Shown piece by piece: positions 17,702 to 27,192 of a DNA stretch of 64,000 nucleotides. The notes beneath the pieces are model-generated. The model saw only the letters and a program-made list of their open reading frames with translations, did not search any database and was not told the origin of the DNA. The stretch is from Chitinivibrionales bacterium (lineage in GTDB: Bacteria; Fibrobacterota; Chitinivibrionia; Chitinivibrionales; WJKA01), in the NCBI GenBank assembly GCA_014728295.1, contig WJLW01000019.1:62001-126000 (forward strand), given 5' to 3'. Position 1 is the stretch's first letter; each line of letters opens with the position of its first letter. Made by a program: the position numbers and the translations under genes.

Positions 17702-19897
17702 TCAGCTTTGCTTTTCAACAAGATGTGCAATGATTTTCACTATCTCACTTGCTTTGAATGGCTTGGAAATAAATTCATTCATCCCTGCCACGATACATTT
17801 TTCCCTCTCCTCCCGACTCTTCGCAGCAGTAACGGCAATGATCGGCACTGCCGTGCCTTTTTCCGATTGCCTGATGAGTTGCGTCGCTTCATAGCCGTCC
17901 ATAACCGGCATGCGACAGTCCATAAATAAGATGTCATATTGTTTTTCTGCAGCGGCATCCACAGCCTCGCGACCATTGTGGGCAACATCACAGCGTATCC
18001 CCTGCTTTTCGAGCACCAGCGTCAGTATCTTGCGATTTACGATATTATCATCCACTATCAATGCATATAGTCGATTGTTGCACAACTCCTCGGCCAGATG
18101 CTTGGTTATCAGACTTTTCTCAGAGGTGGGCTGTGGATTTTTCAATAAACCCTTGAGCAGCGCCAGTGCATTATATAAATGAGATTGCTTGATTGGCTTG
18201 GTTAGATAGCCACGATAACCGTGGTTCTGCAAAAACTGCGCATCACCCCGGCGCGCTTTGGCGGTCAAACACACCAGAGGAATATTTATGAGCTTTTGAT
18301 ACGTGTGAATTTCCTGCGCAGTAGCTACATAGCGTTCCAGATCCCCCCCTTTATAATCGACAATGGTAACATCATAGCTTGCACCGCTGTCTGCCGAGGT
18401 GTGCAATACTTCGATAGCCTGCTCAAGCGTTTCGGCCTCAAAGCAGTTTCCTCCCCAGTGGGTTGTATAAAGGGACAGCACTTTGCGACTCGTTGGATTA
18501 TCGCTTAAAACGAGTATGCGTGCACCATACAGATTTTTTTCGGGACTGATTTTGCGAGGTTCAATTTCATCCGCTCGATCCAAAAGTGCAGTGAACCGAA
18601 AGGTACTGCCGGATTCCGGCTCGCTTTCCACGTCGATTTCGCCACCCATGAGTTCCACCAGCTTTTTTGAAATTGCCAAGCCCAGCCCGGTTCCACCGAA
18701 TTGACGCGAAATCAATTCATCAGCCTGCTCAAAGGATTGGAATATTTTTGCCTTCACTTGGGGGGCAATACCTATTCCGGTATCACTGACCTCGAAAAGG
18801 AGCTTGATCTGTTTATCACCTGCAGCAGTACCGTGAGGATCGAGGCTGACCTGAATAAACACTTCCCCTTTTTCGGTGAACTTAATGGCATTGCCGGTCA
18901 AATTGAGGAGTATTTGCCGTATCCGTTCCGGATCGCCAACCAGTATCTCCGGTACACCGGCGTGAAAAAGAGCCGCCAGCTCCAGGCCTTTTTCCTGCGC
19001 TCGAATCGACATCAATTCGGCCACATCTTCAACCGCCGTTCGGATGTCAAAATCAATGTGAGAAATCGGGGTTTTATCGGCTTCAAGTTTTGGGTAGTCA
19101 AGCACATCATTTACCATGGCCGCAAGCGAATCGCCTGATTTCTTGATCGCATCGGTATAATTCTTCTGGTCTTCGTCAAGCTCAGTGTCCAGCAGCAGCT
19201 CCGTCATGCCCATGATACCGTTCAGCGGCGTGCGGATTTCGTGACTGACATTGGAAAGGAACATGCTTTTGGCCAGGGTATCCGCTTCCGCTCTGGCTTT
19301 GAGTTCGCTCAGGTGCTCGACCATTTTTTTGAGCTCATCGGTACGGTACTCGACCTCTTTCTCCAGCTCGATCTGATGCTCCCGATTCTTTTTGTCAAGA
19401 TCCCACTTGGTTGTCAATGAAAGTGCAATTTGCTTGACGGCAATAGCGTCAAAGGGCTTTTTTATAAACATCAAGTGATCTGTCCGCCCGAACTTCTCCA
19501 TTATCTGATCCCAGGAATAGTCGGAATATGCAGTACAGATGACCATTTCGATATGCGCATGCTTTTGCCAGATTTGCTGGATGGTTTGTATGCCGTCGAT
19601 ACCGGGCGGCATTCGCACATCCATAAAGGCCAGCGCATACGGTCTGCCCTCCCGGACGGCTTCATCCACCATTGCTACAGCTTCTTCACCCTGATGGGCA
19701 TCGTCGATGATGTACTTCACGGCATCATCAGAAGCGTCAATTCCTTGGGGAATGCTCTTTTCCCCAAACAATTCTTCTTCCAGGAATCGCGTCTCGGTAT
19801 CTTTGTCTTTCGCCGCCGGGCTGAGGATATGCTTGAAATCTTCATGAATGGCGGCATTGTCGTCAACCAGAAGAATTCTTTTTTCAGATAGTGACAT
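17702..19897 (-). CDS. Hybrid histidine kinase: extended receiver-HisKA-HATPase-receiver-receiver
   Basis: A cytoplasmic protein of 731 residues with no membrane helix. Order: an N-terminal receiver (about 7-160) with phosphoacceptor in FMDVRMPPG and an unusual insertion of about 40 residues after the first helix (EEELFGE); a coiled coil; HisKA with SHEIRTPLNG near 225; HATPase with a GTGLGLAISKKL G2 box near 435; a degenerate receiver with VDYKGGD instead of the usual MPxMDG; and a complete C-terminal receiver with FMDCRMPVMDG. The start at 19897 begins the receiver directly; longer upstream readings add only 41 basic residues. It follows the HAMP kinase by 37 bases. It likely acts as a phosphorelay hub. 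Confidence 0.88.
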   Translation of the reverse strand: MSLSEKRILLVDDNAAIHEDFKHILSPAAKDKDTETRFLEEELFGEKSIPQGIDASDDAVKYIIDDAHQGEEAVAMVDEAVREGRPYALAFMDVRMPPGIDGIQTIQQIWQKHAHIEMVICTAYSDYSWDQIMEKFGRTDHLMFIKKPFDAIAVKQIALSLTTKWDLDKKNREHQIELEKEVEYRTDELKKMVEHLSELKARAEADTLAKSMFLSNVSHEIRTPLNGIMGMTELLLDTELDEDQKNYTDAIKKSGDSLAAMVNDVLDYPKLEADKTPISHIDFDIRTAVEDVAELMSIRAQEKGLELAALFHAGVPEILVGDPERIRQILLNLTGNAIKFTEKGEVFIQVSLDPHGTAAGDKQIKLLFEVSDTGIGIAPQVKAKIFQSFEQADELISRQFGGTGLGLAISKKLVELMGGEIDVESEPESGSTFRFTALLDRADEIEPRKISPEKNLYGARILVLSDNPTSRKVLSLYTTHWGGNCFEAETLEQAIEVLHTSADSGASYDVTIVDYKGGDLERYVATAQEIHTYQKLINIPLVCLTAKARRGDAQFLQNHGYRGYLTKPIKQSHLYNALALLKGLLKNPQPTSEKSLITKHLAEELCNNRLYALIVDDNIVNRKILTLVLEKQGIRCDVAHNGREAVDAAAEKQYDILFMDCRMPVMDGYEATQLIRQSEKGTAVPIIAVTAAKSREEREKCIVAGMNEFISKPFKASEIVKIIAHLVEKQS

Positions 19898-19934
19898 GTC
19901 GGTATCCACTCCCCGCTTTAAAAAGGGACAATCA

Positions 19935-21644
19935 TCACGCAGCCTCTTTCTCAGCCTGCTCTTCAAGCGGAAACGAAATGACGAATGTCGCCCCCAGACC
20001 TTCACCATCGCTTTGCGCACAGAGTCTGCCGCCCATCTCTTTCATGTAATTGGCGCTGCTGTGCAAACCAAAACCATGTCCGTCCTGTTTGGTGGTAAAT
20101 CCGTGAGCGAATATCTTTTTGATATCATCCTGCGCGATTCCCGCACCGCTGTCTCTGACTTTGATGAAGGCATGCGTCTGGCTTTTGTCAATAGTTACCT
20201 TGAGCTCCCGCCTCCGGTCGCCCACCTGCGTCATCGCTTCTTTTGCGTTTTTGAGCAAATTGATAAGCACGTGGACCAGTTTGGTTTTCTGGACATGAAC
20301 GGGTGGTGTGGGATGATAGTCGCGCGTGACAACAATGTTGAATTTTTCAATCGAGCCGCTTTGCATGGTCAAGGCATCTTCCACTACATCACCCAGGGCA
20401 ACTTCCTCCCTCAGAGAACCTGCTCCGGCATAGCTTTGTTGCGCTGCGATTACCTCACATATTGCATTTACCTTGTCGGTCAACCGTCGCAAGTGAGAAA
20501 GTGTTTCTTCGTGCTCTTCTTTAAAAGCTTCTTCCAGCTTGAGGTAATAGTGCATCAGCTTTTTGCCCTTTGGATTTCGGGCGATAAAATCTTCAAGCGA
20601 ATCCAGATTTTGGCGCAGCAACCGATTTGCCTTGCTCAAGTCTTCGGTATGAGAATTTTCCAGGATCTCATCAATTACGTGTACAGAAGTCGATACGCTA
20701 TTAAGGATATTGCCTACATTATGCAATGTACCGGTGGCGATGTCGGCCATGCCTGCTTTATGCGCTTTTTCCACAATCTCCTGCTGAGCCGCCTCCAACT
20801 GTTGCGTACGCTCCTTTACCAGTGACTCCAGGTTGTTGGTATATTTTTGAATCGTCTTGCGCATCTCCTCGAAGTTTTCAGCCAGAATGCCAACCTCGTC
20901 ATCCGACATGGCCTTTATGTGTACGGAATAATCGCCCTGCGAAATAGTATCGGCCGCGCTCTTGAGTTGATCGAGCGGACGGGTAATGGCATTTGCCTGA
21001 CGCCGGGCGGCCAGCGAGCCAAAGTAGAATATCAGCAGCGCCACTCCAAACATGATCAGGGCAAAGGTATAGATTGTCTTTTGTAAATCTCCCTTGGCGC
21101 GGGCAATAGCCAGACCCATTGACATGGTCGTGATCCCGTAGCGAATAGTTCCCTGTCGAACTTCTTCTATGCCGATCGGCGCCGCAAATTCGATTACGTG
21201 GTCATCATCAACGCGAGACTTTTTGTATTCGATATTATCAATGGCATGCGCCCACAACGCAAGCGAATCTTCCAGCACGCGCACATCTCTGACAACCCCA
21301 TACGGATTGCCGGCATCAGCCAATGCCCAGGGCCGCCGTTCGGCATCCATGTAGATACCGTAAATGACGTCAGGATCTTTTTCAACCGTAGCGGCTACCA
21401 GCTCCTGTATACCGGAAAATGAGTTATCCTCGACCATGCCGCGCAGCGCAATGCGGTTGTTGGCGACCAAGAGATTTCCTTTGCTGATCAGATTGTTTTC
21501 GATACGAGACTCAATTTCTTGGAATGATTCGCGTATGCTAATGACACCCAGTATCGCGCCGATGACAAGGAGGGCCCCGGTCGAACCGAACAATAGCTGA
21601 AAAATCAGCCGCAGCAGCTTATCGCGAATGCTTACAAAGTTCAT
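19935..21644 (-). CDS. Membrane sensor histidine kinase with HAMP and an LHNVGN-type H-box
   Basis: A 569-residue protein: membrane helix near 10-33, a periplasmic sensor of about 150 residues, a second helix near 187-207, HAMP near 208-262, a coiled coil, then a dimerisation domain whose histidine lies in ATGTLHNVGNILNSV near 300, not the common SHEIRTP form. The HATPase has NLLKNAKEAM (N box), DSGAGI and a HGFGLHSSANYM G2 box. The LHNVGN class is known from many environmental bacteria. It sits between a STAS gene and a hybrid kinase with a receiver at its N-terminus, which could be its direct phospho-acceptor (inference). Confidence 0.88.
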   Translation of the reverse strand: MNFVSIRDKLLRLIFQLLFGSTGALLVIGAILGVISIRESFQEIESRIENNLISKGNLLVANNRIALRGMVEDNSFSGIQELVAATVEKDPDVIYGIYMDAERRPWALADAGNPYGVVRDVRVLEDSLALWAHAIDNIEYKKSRVDDDHVIEFAAPIGIEEVRQGTIRYGITTMSMGLAIARAKGDLQKTIYTFALIMFGVALLIFYFGSLAARRQANAITRPLDQLKSAADTISQGDYSVHIKAMSDDEVGILAENFEEMRKTIQKYTNNLESLVKERTQQLEAAQQEIVEKAHKAGMADIATGTLHNVGNILNSVSTSVHVIDEILENSHTEDLSKANRLLRQNLDSLEDFIARNPKGKKLMHYYLKLEEAFKEEHEETLSHLRRLTDKVNAICEVIAAQQSYAGAGSLREEVALGDVVEDALTMQSGSIEKFNIVVTRDYHPTPPVHVQKTKLVHVLINLLKNAKEAMTQVGDRRRELKVTIDKSQTHAFIKVRDSGAGIAQDDIKKIFAHGFTTKQDGHGFGLHSSANYMKEMGGRLCAQSDGEGLGATFVISFPLEEQAEKEAA

Positions 21645-21665
21645 AACAGATGCCGACAGCCCATC

Positions 21666-22001
21666 TCAACTGCCGGTAACTTCCTCCCTGGAGGATATGA
21701 GCGGCATGATTTTATCCAGATAAGCCAGCTTGACAATATCGAATACGTCGGGATTGTTGTCACACATAAGATTGACGGTTATTTCTTTTTTTCTGGACAC
21801 GTGATACAACTCCAGAATCTTGCTGATAAACCTGCTGTCGGGTAGTGAACACTCGTTAAAATCGAGTATGATATTTTCAAGCTCATCGGTGACCTTTTCG
21901 CTCACCTGCTTATAAAACGTCTCGGCATCCCGAAATGCAGATATCGATCCGATCAGCTTAATAACGAGAGTCGTATGAGTTGTATCGAGGGCAACTTTCA
22001 T
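21666..22001 (-). CDS. STAS-like anti-sigma antagonist
   Basis: A 111-residue STAS fold with the Ser in LPDSRFISKILELY near residues 54-67, matching the DSxG-type phosphorylation loop less closely than its neighbour at 17238. Its start overlaps the stop of the SpoIIE phosphatase gene by four bases (ATGA), with AAAGGA upstream, so the two are translationally coupled. A phosphatase coupled to its STAS substrate is a standard partner-switch arrangement. Confidence 0.75.
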   Translation of the reverse strand: MKVALDTTHTTLVIKLIGSISAFRDAETFYKQVSEKVTDELENIILDFNECSLPDSRFISKILELYHVSRKKEITVNLMCDNNPDVFDIVKLAYLDKIMPLISSREEVTGS

Positions 22002-23788
22002 TCCGGCGTATCCTTTTTGCGGTAGGTTATGACTACCGGGCTTTTTCCGCCGTCGATAAACTTCAGCGAATCGACAAAACTCTTTACAAGGTGCAAACCG
22101 ATATTGGCCGCATCCTCTAACGGCTGAAGATTGGCATCGGCTTCGAGCGCATGCTGATAATTAAATCGTTTGCCCTCATCGGCAACCCCGATAAGTATAC
22201 GCTCGGTATTCACATGATAGGCGATATGAACCCACAGATCACGGTTGTCGTTGTTGCCCTGTTTGACGGCCTTGAGCAAAATCTCGATGATGACCACTCG
22301 CATCTGTTTGATGGTGCGATCGTCAAAACCGTTTCTGTCAAGTTCTTTCAGGATCACATTGCAGCATCCGTCAATATCCGCTTCTCGGTTTATTCGAGTG
22401 TAATTCAACTGGTAAACCGATTCATTCCCGGGAAGCACCCGAGCAAGGCCGGCGACGAATTGACTCTGGGCAATTTCAACGACAACGACGCATACGTCAT
22501 CGGACCGTTCCTGGTGCTGCATGTATTCTGTATTGACTTTCAGGATTGTATCAAGAAACATTTTGCAGTTCATTTGAGCGGCATACTTCTGAACCACATC
22601 ATGCAATCCTTTTTTGCCGAACATTTTGCGGTTGTCGTCAAAAACTTCGGTAAAGCCGTCGGTGTACATGATAATTTTATCGCCCTCTTCAAATTGCACA
22701 GAAACAACGGGGTATTCGGCGTCGTCAAACAAACCAAGGTAGAATCCCGTGCTTTTGAGCGAATGCAGGCAATTTTGTCTCTTCTTGAAGTACTGCGGCG
22801 GCACATGTCCCGCGCTGGAATAAGTTGCCGTGCGATGTTCCAGATCAAGTATCATGATAAAAGCGGTAACATACATTTCCGGTGTCGTGCAGGCAGTTAT
22901 ATCTTTGTTGACGCGCTCGAGAATCTCGCCAGGTGAATGCGATTTCTGTAAATGGCTCCTAAAGGAAGCCTTTCCGATAGCAGTAATCAGGGAGGCGGCA
23001 ATGCCGTGCCCGGAAACATCAAAGATATATATGGCAACCGTTTTGGCATCCAGTTGCACTATATCGTATAAATCTCCCCCGACTTTTGCGCAGGGGATAT
23101 ATTTCGCTGCAAGTAGCAACAGTTCGAATTCGGGTATCGACTCAGGCAGAAACTGATGCTGCACCCGCTCGGCAAGATCGAGTTCGTTCTGGATCTGCTG
23201 AATGTAAAACTCCCGTTCACTCAGGGTATCGTTCAGCTTTTGGGTGCGCTCCTTGATTTTATCTTCGAGATTGTTAATATAGTGCCTGTTTTCAAGGGCA
23301 AGGTGCCACTTTTTGGTGAGCGCCAGAGCCGTCTGCTTAAGTGCAACGGCATCAAAGGGCTTGCGCAGGAACAACAGCTTGTCACTGGTTCCCAGCTCGT
23401 TGAGAATATCATTCCAGGAATAATCCGAATACGCAGTACATATGACTATCTCGATATCAGGGTGTCCCGACCAGATTTCTTTTATGGCTTTTATCCCGTC
23501 CATGCCGGGAGGCATGCGCACATCCATGAAGATGAGTGCATAGGGATCATTGATCTCTTCGGCCCTGCGCACCATTTCCACTGCCTGCTCGCCCTGATAT
23601 GCGTCATCTATCTGGTATTCGATGCGTTCCGACACGGGCGCCTGCTCAATGCCTGCTTCATCGCCAAACAGTTCATCGGCCAGTTGGTTAATTTCGCGGT
23701 CGGTTTCCCGCCTCGACAGGCCTATAACATTTTTAATATCATCGTGAATCGACTTGTTGTCGTCTACAACTAAAATGCGCCGCTTCAT
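21998..23788 (-). CDS. Response regulator with SpoIIE/RsbU phosphatase and C-terminal HATPase domain
   Basis: A 596-residue, three-part protein. The N-terminal extended receiver (about 1-160) has VDD, FMDVRMPPG and CTAYSDYSW and is a close paralogue of the receiver in the 17702 hybrid kinase. A coiled coil leads to a PP2C-type phosphatase (about 200-425) with VGGDLYD, DVSGHG, MYTDGFTE and RSDDV metal-binding motifs. The last 150 residues are a HATPase of RsbW type with IGVADEGK and GLHLVKSF boxes, but the N-box Asn is replaced: the helix reads EILLKAVKQGNN where the family has E-x3-N. Phosphorylation probably controls dephosphorylation of the coupled STAS protein. Confidence 0.88.
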   Translation of the reverse strand: MKRRILVVDDNKSIHDDIKNVIGLSRRETDREINQLADELFGDEAGIEQAPVSERIEYQIDDAYQGEQAVEMVRRAEEINDPYALIFMDVRMPPGMDGIKAIKEIWSGHPDIEIVICTAYSDYSWNDILNELGTSDKLLFLRKPFDAVALKQTALALTKKWHLALENRHYINNLEDKIKERTQKLNDTLSEREFYIQQIQNELDLAERVQHQFLPESIPEFELLLLAAKYIPCAKVGGDLYDIVQLDAKTVAIYIFDVSGHGIAASLITAIGKASFRSHLQKSHSPGEILERVNKDITACTTPEMYVTAFIMILDLEHRTATYSSAGHVPPQYFKKRQNCLHSLKSTGFYLGLFDDAEYPVVSVQFEEGDKIIMYTDGFTEVFDDNRKMFGKKGLHDVVQKYAAQMNCKMFLDTILKVNTEYMQHQERSDDVCVVVVEIAQSQFVAGLARVLPGNESVYQLNYTRINREADIDGCCNVILKELDRNGFDDRTIKQMRVVIIEILLKAVKQGNNDNRDLWVHIAYHVNTERILIGVADEGKRFNYQHALEADANLQPLEDAANIGLHLVKSFVDSLKFIDGGKSPVVITYRKKDTPE

Positions 23789-23875
23789 ACCTGCTCTATT
23801 CGATATGCGTTGCTGCCACTATTAAATTGTAGTGCAATAGCTGATAAAATGCAATCGGCTTTTCCGAATTCGTCT

Positions 23876-26014
23876 TCAGAACCGAAAACGCATTCCCAGT
23901 GAAACATGTCGACCGTATTGACCGAGCGTGCCGTTCCATACCGTTAAATGATTCTGATCGGTAATATCGGTAATGTTGTCAAGGTAAAGATAAATATCCA
24001 TAAAATCATATGGGCTGTAGCCGATATTCAAATCGAGATAGTAGAAACGATTTGTCGTGGCATAGTTTGCTTCAGAGTCTACTTCTGCGGAACCGGCGGG
24101 TGCGGTGCGGTACTTGACCGGAGCGACAACCCGCAATGCAGGAGTACAGAATACCTTTTCTTTGAAAAAGCGGGCCGTTGCGCCCAGATTGGCGATATAG
24201 CGGGGATAGCTGAGAAGATATCCGTCCAGATCGACGCGCACGGAATTATAAGCCAGGTCCTTCGGAAAGTTGGTGCCCGTTGCTATCGAATAATACCCGT
24301 TCGTCCAGATTTCGTGGCGTTCAAGCAGCCGCAAAGTAGCATCCACTTCCACTCCCTGAGACTGATAATCACCGGAATTGGCAAAACCCTTATAGCTGAT
24401 GCCAGAAAGGATATTGATAAACCCTTTCAATTCCTGCCAATAATAGGTGGCGGCGAATGACACCAGGCCCAATTTCTGCAACCACTGAATGTCAATTTGA
24501 TTCATTTCCTCAGATTCAACTCTGGCGCCGGCACTCTGGAAATTTGCCGGGCGAAGGAAACCTTTGTTGTATATAATTTTGAGTGCCGTCTGTTCAAATG
24601 GGTATGCCATGAGTGCGACGCGGGGATTGAAGTTATAGCTGTCGTCGCCCCGGTCGGGATTGTAATCACCGCGTATGCCCAGCACGAAAGCAAGATAGGT
24701 AATCGGCTGTATGTTGAGCATAGCATATCCACCTAACTGATCGTCTTCAAGATATGGATCGGTCCAATAACCGTTTTTCAGATAGCCCAGCTCAAGGGAA
24801 TCCAACGCCCGCATTGAATCTGTCAAACCTATCGATAAAGTATCATCGCGATTTTTGGGATCGTCCGGATTGATATCATTTACGCTCTGATTTGGTCCGA
24901 TTTTGGTAAATGCGTAATCCATTCCACCGTTAAGCTCTATCCGTTCGCTCCAGAATGATTTTTGCACGTCAAGCGAAGTGCCAAATCGTCGATCCATCCA
25001 GACAATATTGAAAGGAAGCTTCTGCGGTTCTCCCTGCACCATCGGAAAATATTCGGCCCGATTGAAATCGGACGATACCTTTGCCGTCGTTACCAAATCG
25101 CTGAACCAGTTTTTCTCGTATATACCCTCAACAAATGTTTTGTGCGTCGTCAAATAATTTTCCCGACCGCGTCCCCATTCAAAGTGCCTATTAAATACCT
25201 CGGTAGAAAACGCATAGGCATTGATTCCCAATTCTCCTGCGTTCCCTTTGAATTGGAGCATATATCCCGGCCGGTGCTTATCGAGCATCGTCGTATAGGC
25301 CCCATGCGGATGATCACCATACCCGGTTGCAGTTTCCAGAATCGGCAGCGTGGTGGCTGCGGACTCGGTTATCTTTCTGCCCCCCTGCTTGGCAAACGAG
25401 CCCATCAGCATAAAGTCAACATCCTTGTTCAATCGCTGACCCACCTGTACATCTGCGACATAATAGTCATCCTGACCAATGCGCACCTGCCCTCTGACCA
25501 TCCGTTCACCCAGGTCTTCGGCCGTACAGGTTATTATGTTGATCACCCCGGCCAGCGCATCCGGACCCCAGACGGCCGAGCCGGGCCCGCGAATTATTTC
25601 GATCCGGCTTACATTACTGAGATTATTCGGCAATTCGATGATTTGGCCGGGACCGAAATTTTCAATTGAATTCATGCGGTGGCCGTCAATCAGTATGAGG
25701 TACTTTTGATTATTATCACTGACATTTCCCCGCGCGGCAAATACCCATTCATCCCGATCGGCTATTAACGGATAGCCAACGCCTCTTCTGAGTACGTCCT
25801 TAATGTCGCGACTGCCCCATTCGCTGATTTGCCGGGCCGTCACAACCGTTACATTCGATGGGGCTTCAAAGACCGTTTCCTTTCTCTTCGATGCCGTTGT
25901 AATTTCGATATTCATCAAACCGCTAAGCGACAAGTCGTCAATGACATCGCTGTTTTCTCCGGCGCAAATTGCAACAACAGCAAGAACCGGTAAAATCATT
26001 GTTCGTGGAGACAT
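23876..26014 (-). CDS. TonB-dependent outer-membrane receptor
   Basis: A 712-residue protein with a signal peptide (about 1-19), a plug domain (about 45-165) with ASKRKETVFEAPSNVTVVTA as TonB-box-proximal start and EIIRGPGSAVWGPDALAGVINI, and a beta-barrel ending with the aromatic outer-membrane signature SLGMRFRF. Ligand unknown; barrels of this kind import siderophores, cobalamin or glycans. It lies 19 bases after the binding-protein gene and 87 before the SpoIIE regulator, inside a signalling cluster rather than a transport operon; no exbB/exbD/tonB or ABC permease is near. A sensor role is inference. Confidence 0.9.
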   Translation of the reverse strand: MSPRTMILPVLAVVAICAGENSDVIDDLSLSGLMNIEITTASKRKETVFEAPSNVTVVTARQISEWGSRDIKDVLRRGVGYPLIADRDEWVFAARGNVSDNNQKYLILIDGHRMNSIENFGPGQIIELPNNLSNVSRIEIIRGPGSAVWGPDALAGVINIITCTAEDLGERMVRGQVRIGQDDYYVADVQVGQRLNKDVDFMLMGSFAKQGGRKITESAATTLPILETATGYGDHPHGAYTTMLDKHRPGYMLQFKGNAGELGINAYAFSTEVFNRHFEWGRGRENYLTTHKTFVEGIYEKNWFSDLVTTAKVSSDFNRAEYFPMVQGEPQKLPFNIVWMDRRFGTSLDVQKSFWSERIELNGGMDYAFTKIGPNQSVNDINPDDPKNRDDTLSIGLTDSMRALDSLELGYLKNGYWTDPYLEDDQLGGYAMLNIQPITYLAFVLGIRGDYNPDRGDDSYNFNPRVALMAYPFEQTALKIIYNKGFLRPANFQSAGARVESEEMNQIDIQWLQKLGLVSFAATYYWQELKGFINILSGISYKGFANSGDYQSQGVEVDATLRLLERHEIWTNGYYSIATGTNFPKDLAYNSVRVDLDGYLLSYPRYIANLGATARFFKEKVFCTPALRVVAPVKYRTAPAGSAEVDSEANYATTNRFYYLDLNIGYSPYDFMDIYLYLDNITDITDQNHLTVWNGTLGQYGRHVSLGMRFRF

Positions 26015-26033
26015 AACTCTGCCCTCGGCTGAA

Positions 26034-27035
26034 TTATTTGATAATGCGGTCTATTTTTTCCAATGCACTTTCATGTAACTGAAGCATATCTTTTGCATTT
26101 GCAAAGTTGAGTATTTTGAGTACCGAGAGCGGCTCCTGCACGACCGCTTCGGCAAAAACGTGATCATTGTCAAGCGCTTCGCGCATTAGCTGTGCAGCCT
26201 GCATGCCGATATTGCGATTGTCCGGCAATACGGCAAGAGTTCCCAGGCTGACCGGCGGTTTGACAAGTACATCTACACCGACCAGGAGAGGAAATTTCAA
26301 TGATTGTTTTTTTGCAAGCCAGACATTCTGCAATAGGTCGCTGTTGAGCAATCCATTGTCATTGGGAATCCACAATGCGTCGACGGAGGTAGTGCGCGAA
26401 AAACCGGTGAGTATCCCGGCTAACTCCCGCGCCATATTACGAGGTTCATTCTTAATTTCCCGTGCGATGATCTCGATGCCCTCCCTGGTGCAGTAGCCTT
26501 GCTGCCGTTTGACATAATCACGCATGAACGCCCGGTACACAACTCCAATTCTGGTCAATGCACCCCCTTGCAGAGAACGCAGACTGATTGCAGACGTTAC
26601 CAGCGGTACTTCGTATGCTACTCCGGCAGCATTGTCAATCCGACCAACCGCCTTTTCGATAAATACACCCATTAGCAGAACGGCAGGGATTCTTTCAAGT
26701 GAGTCGGCTAAGTCACTTTGAAATTTGCGATACAGCCTAAAGGACTGATTGTCCATCAGGAAAATTGCTCCGGGATGGAGTGAAGCAATAGCATTGGCAA
26801 ACTTTGCCCGATCAGTGCCTTTGTCAACAATAAGTTCGCTGAAAGAATAGCCGTCTTCTAATTCTTCTTTTATGCCCCGGGCCGCATCGACAAAGCTTTT
26901 ACCTTCGCATCTGACAATGAGCATCCGCTCCCCGGCCAATACGGCAAAGCTGATGATAGTCAGCAGACATAAAGATTTCTCGAGTGCCCTGAAGAAAAAA
27001 AACTGCCGGGTTTCAGACAATAAAAATGTGAACAT
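26034..27035 (-). CDS. Periplasmic ABC-type substrate-binding protein (ABC_sub_bind family)
   Basis: A 333-residue protein with a membrane-targeting N-terminus (LCLLTIISFAVLAG near 22-35) and a two-lobed binding fold of the pfam ABC_sub_bind type: FSELIVDKG, AIFLMDN, RIGVVYRAFMRDYVK, ALWIPNDNGLLN and LGTLAVLPDNRNIGMQAA. No permease or ATPase gene accompanies it. A TonB-dependent receptor follows after 19 bases. The ATG at 27035 lacks a Shine-Dalgarno, so the exact start is uncertain. A pairing of such binding proteins with TonB receptors and kinases would make sense as a ligand-sensing module (inference). Confidence 0.8.
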   Translation of the reverse strand: MFTFLLSETRQFFFFRALEKSLCLLTIISFAVLAGERMLIVRCEGKSFVDAARGIKEELEDGYSFSELIVDKGTDRAKFANAIASLHPGAIFLMDNQSFRLYRKFQSDLADSLERIPAVLLMGVFIEKAVGRIDNAAGVAYEVPLVTSAISLRSLQGGALTRIGVVYRAFMRDYVKRQQGYCTREGIEIIAREIKNEPRNMARELAGILTGFSRTTSVDALWIPNDNGLLNSDLLQNVWLAKKQSLKFPLLVGVDVLVKPPVSLGTLAVLPDNRNIGMQAAQLMREALDNDHVFAEAVVQEPLSVLKILNFANAKDMLQLHESALEKIDRIIK

Positions 27036-27192
27036 ATTTCATAGTTTATATACTTCACACATAAGATGCAAGTAAAATGCAATTGACAAGCGGCCCATCA
27101 TTCCATGACCATGTGTTCTCTACTCGAAAATGCCGGATCGCGTGCTATGTGCTCAGAGCTTACTGCAATTGAGACAGGTGAATACCCCTTGA

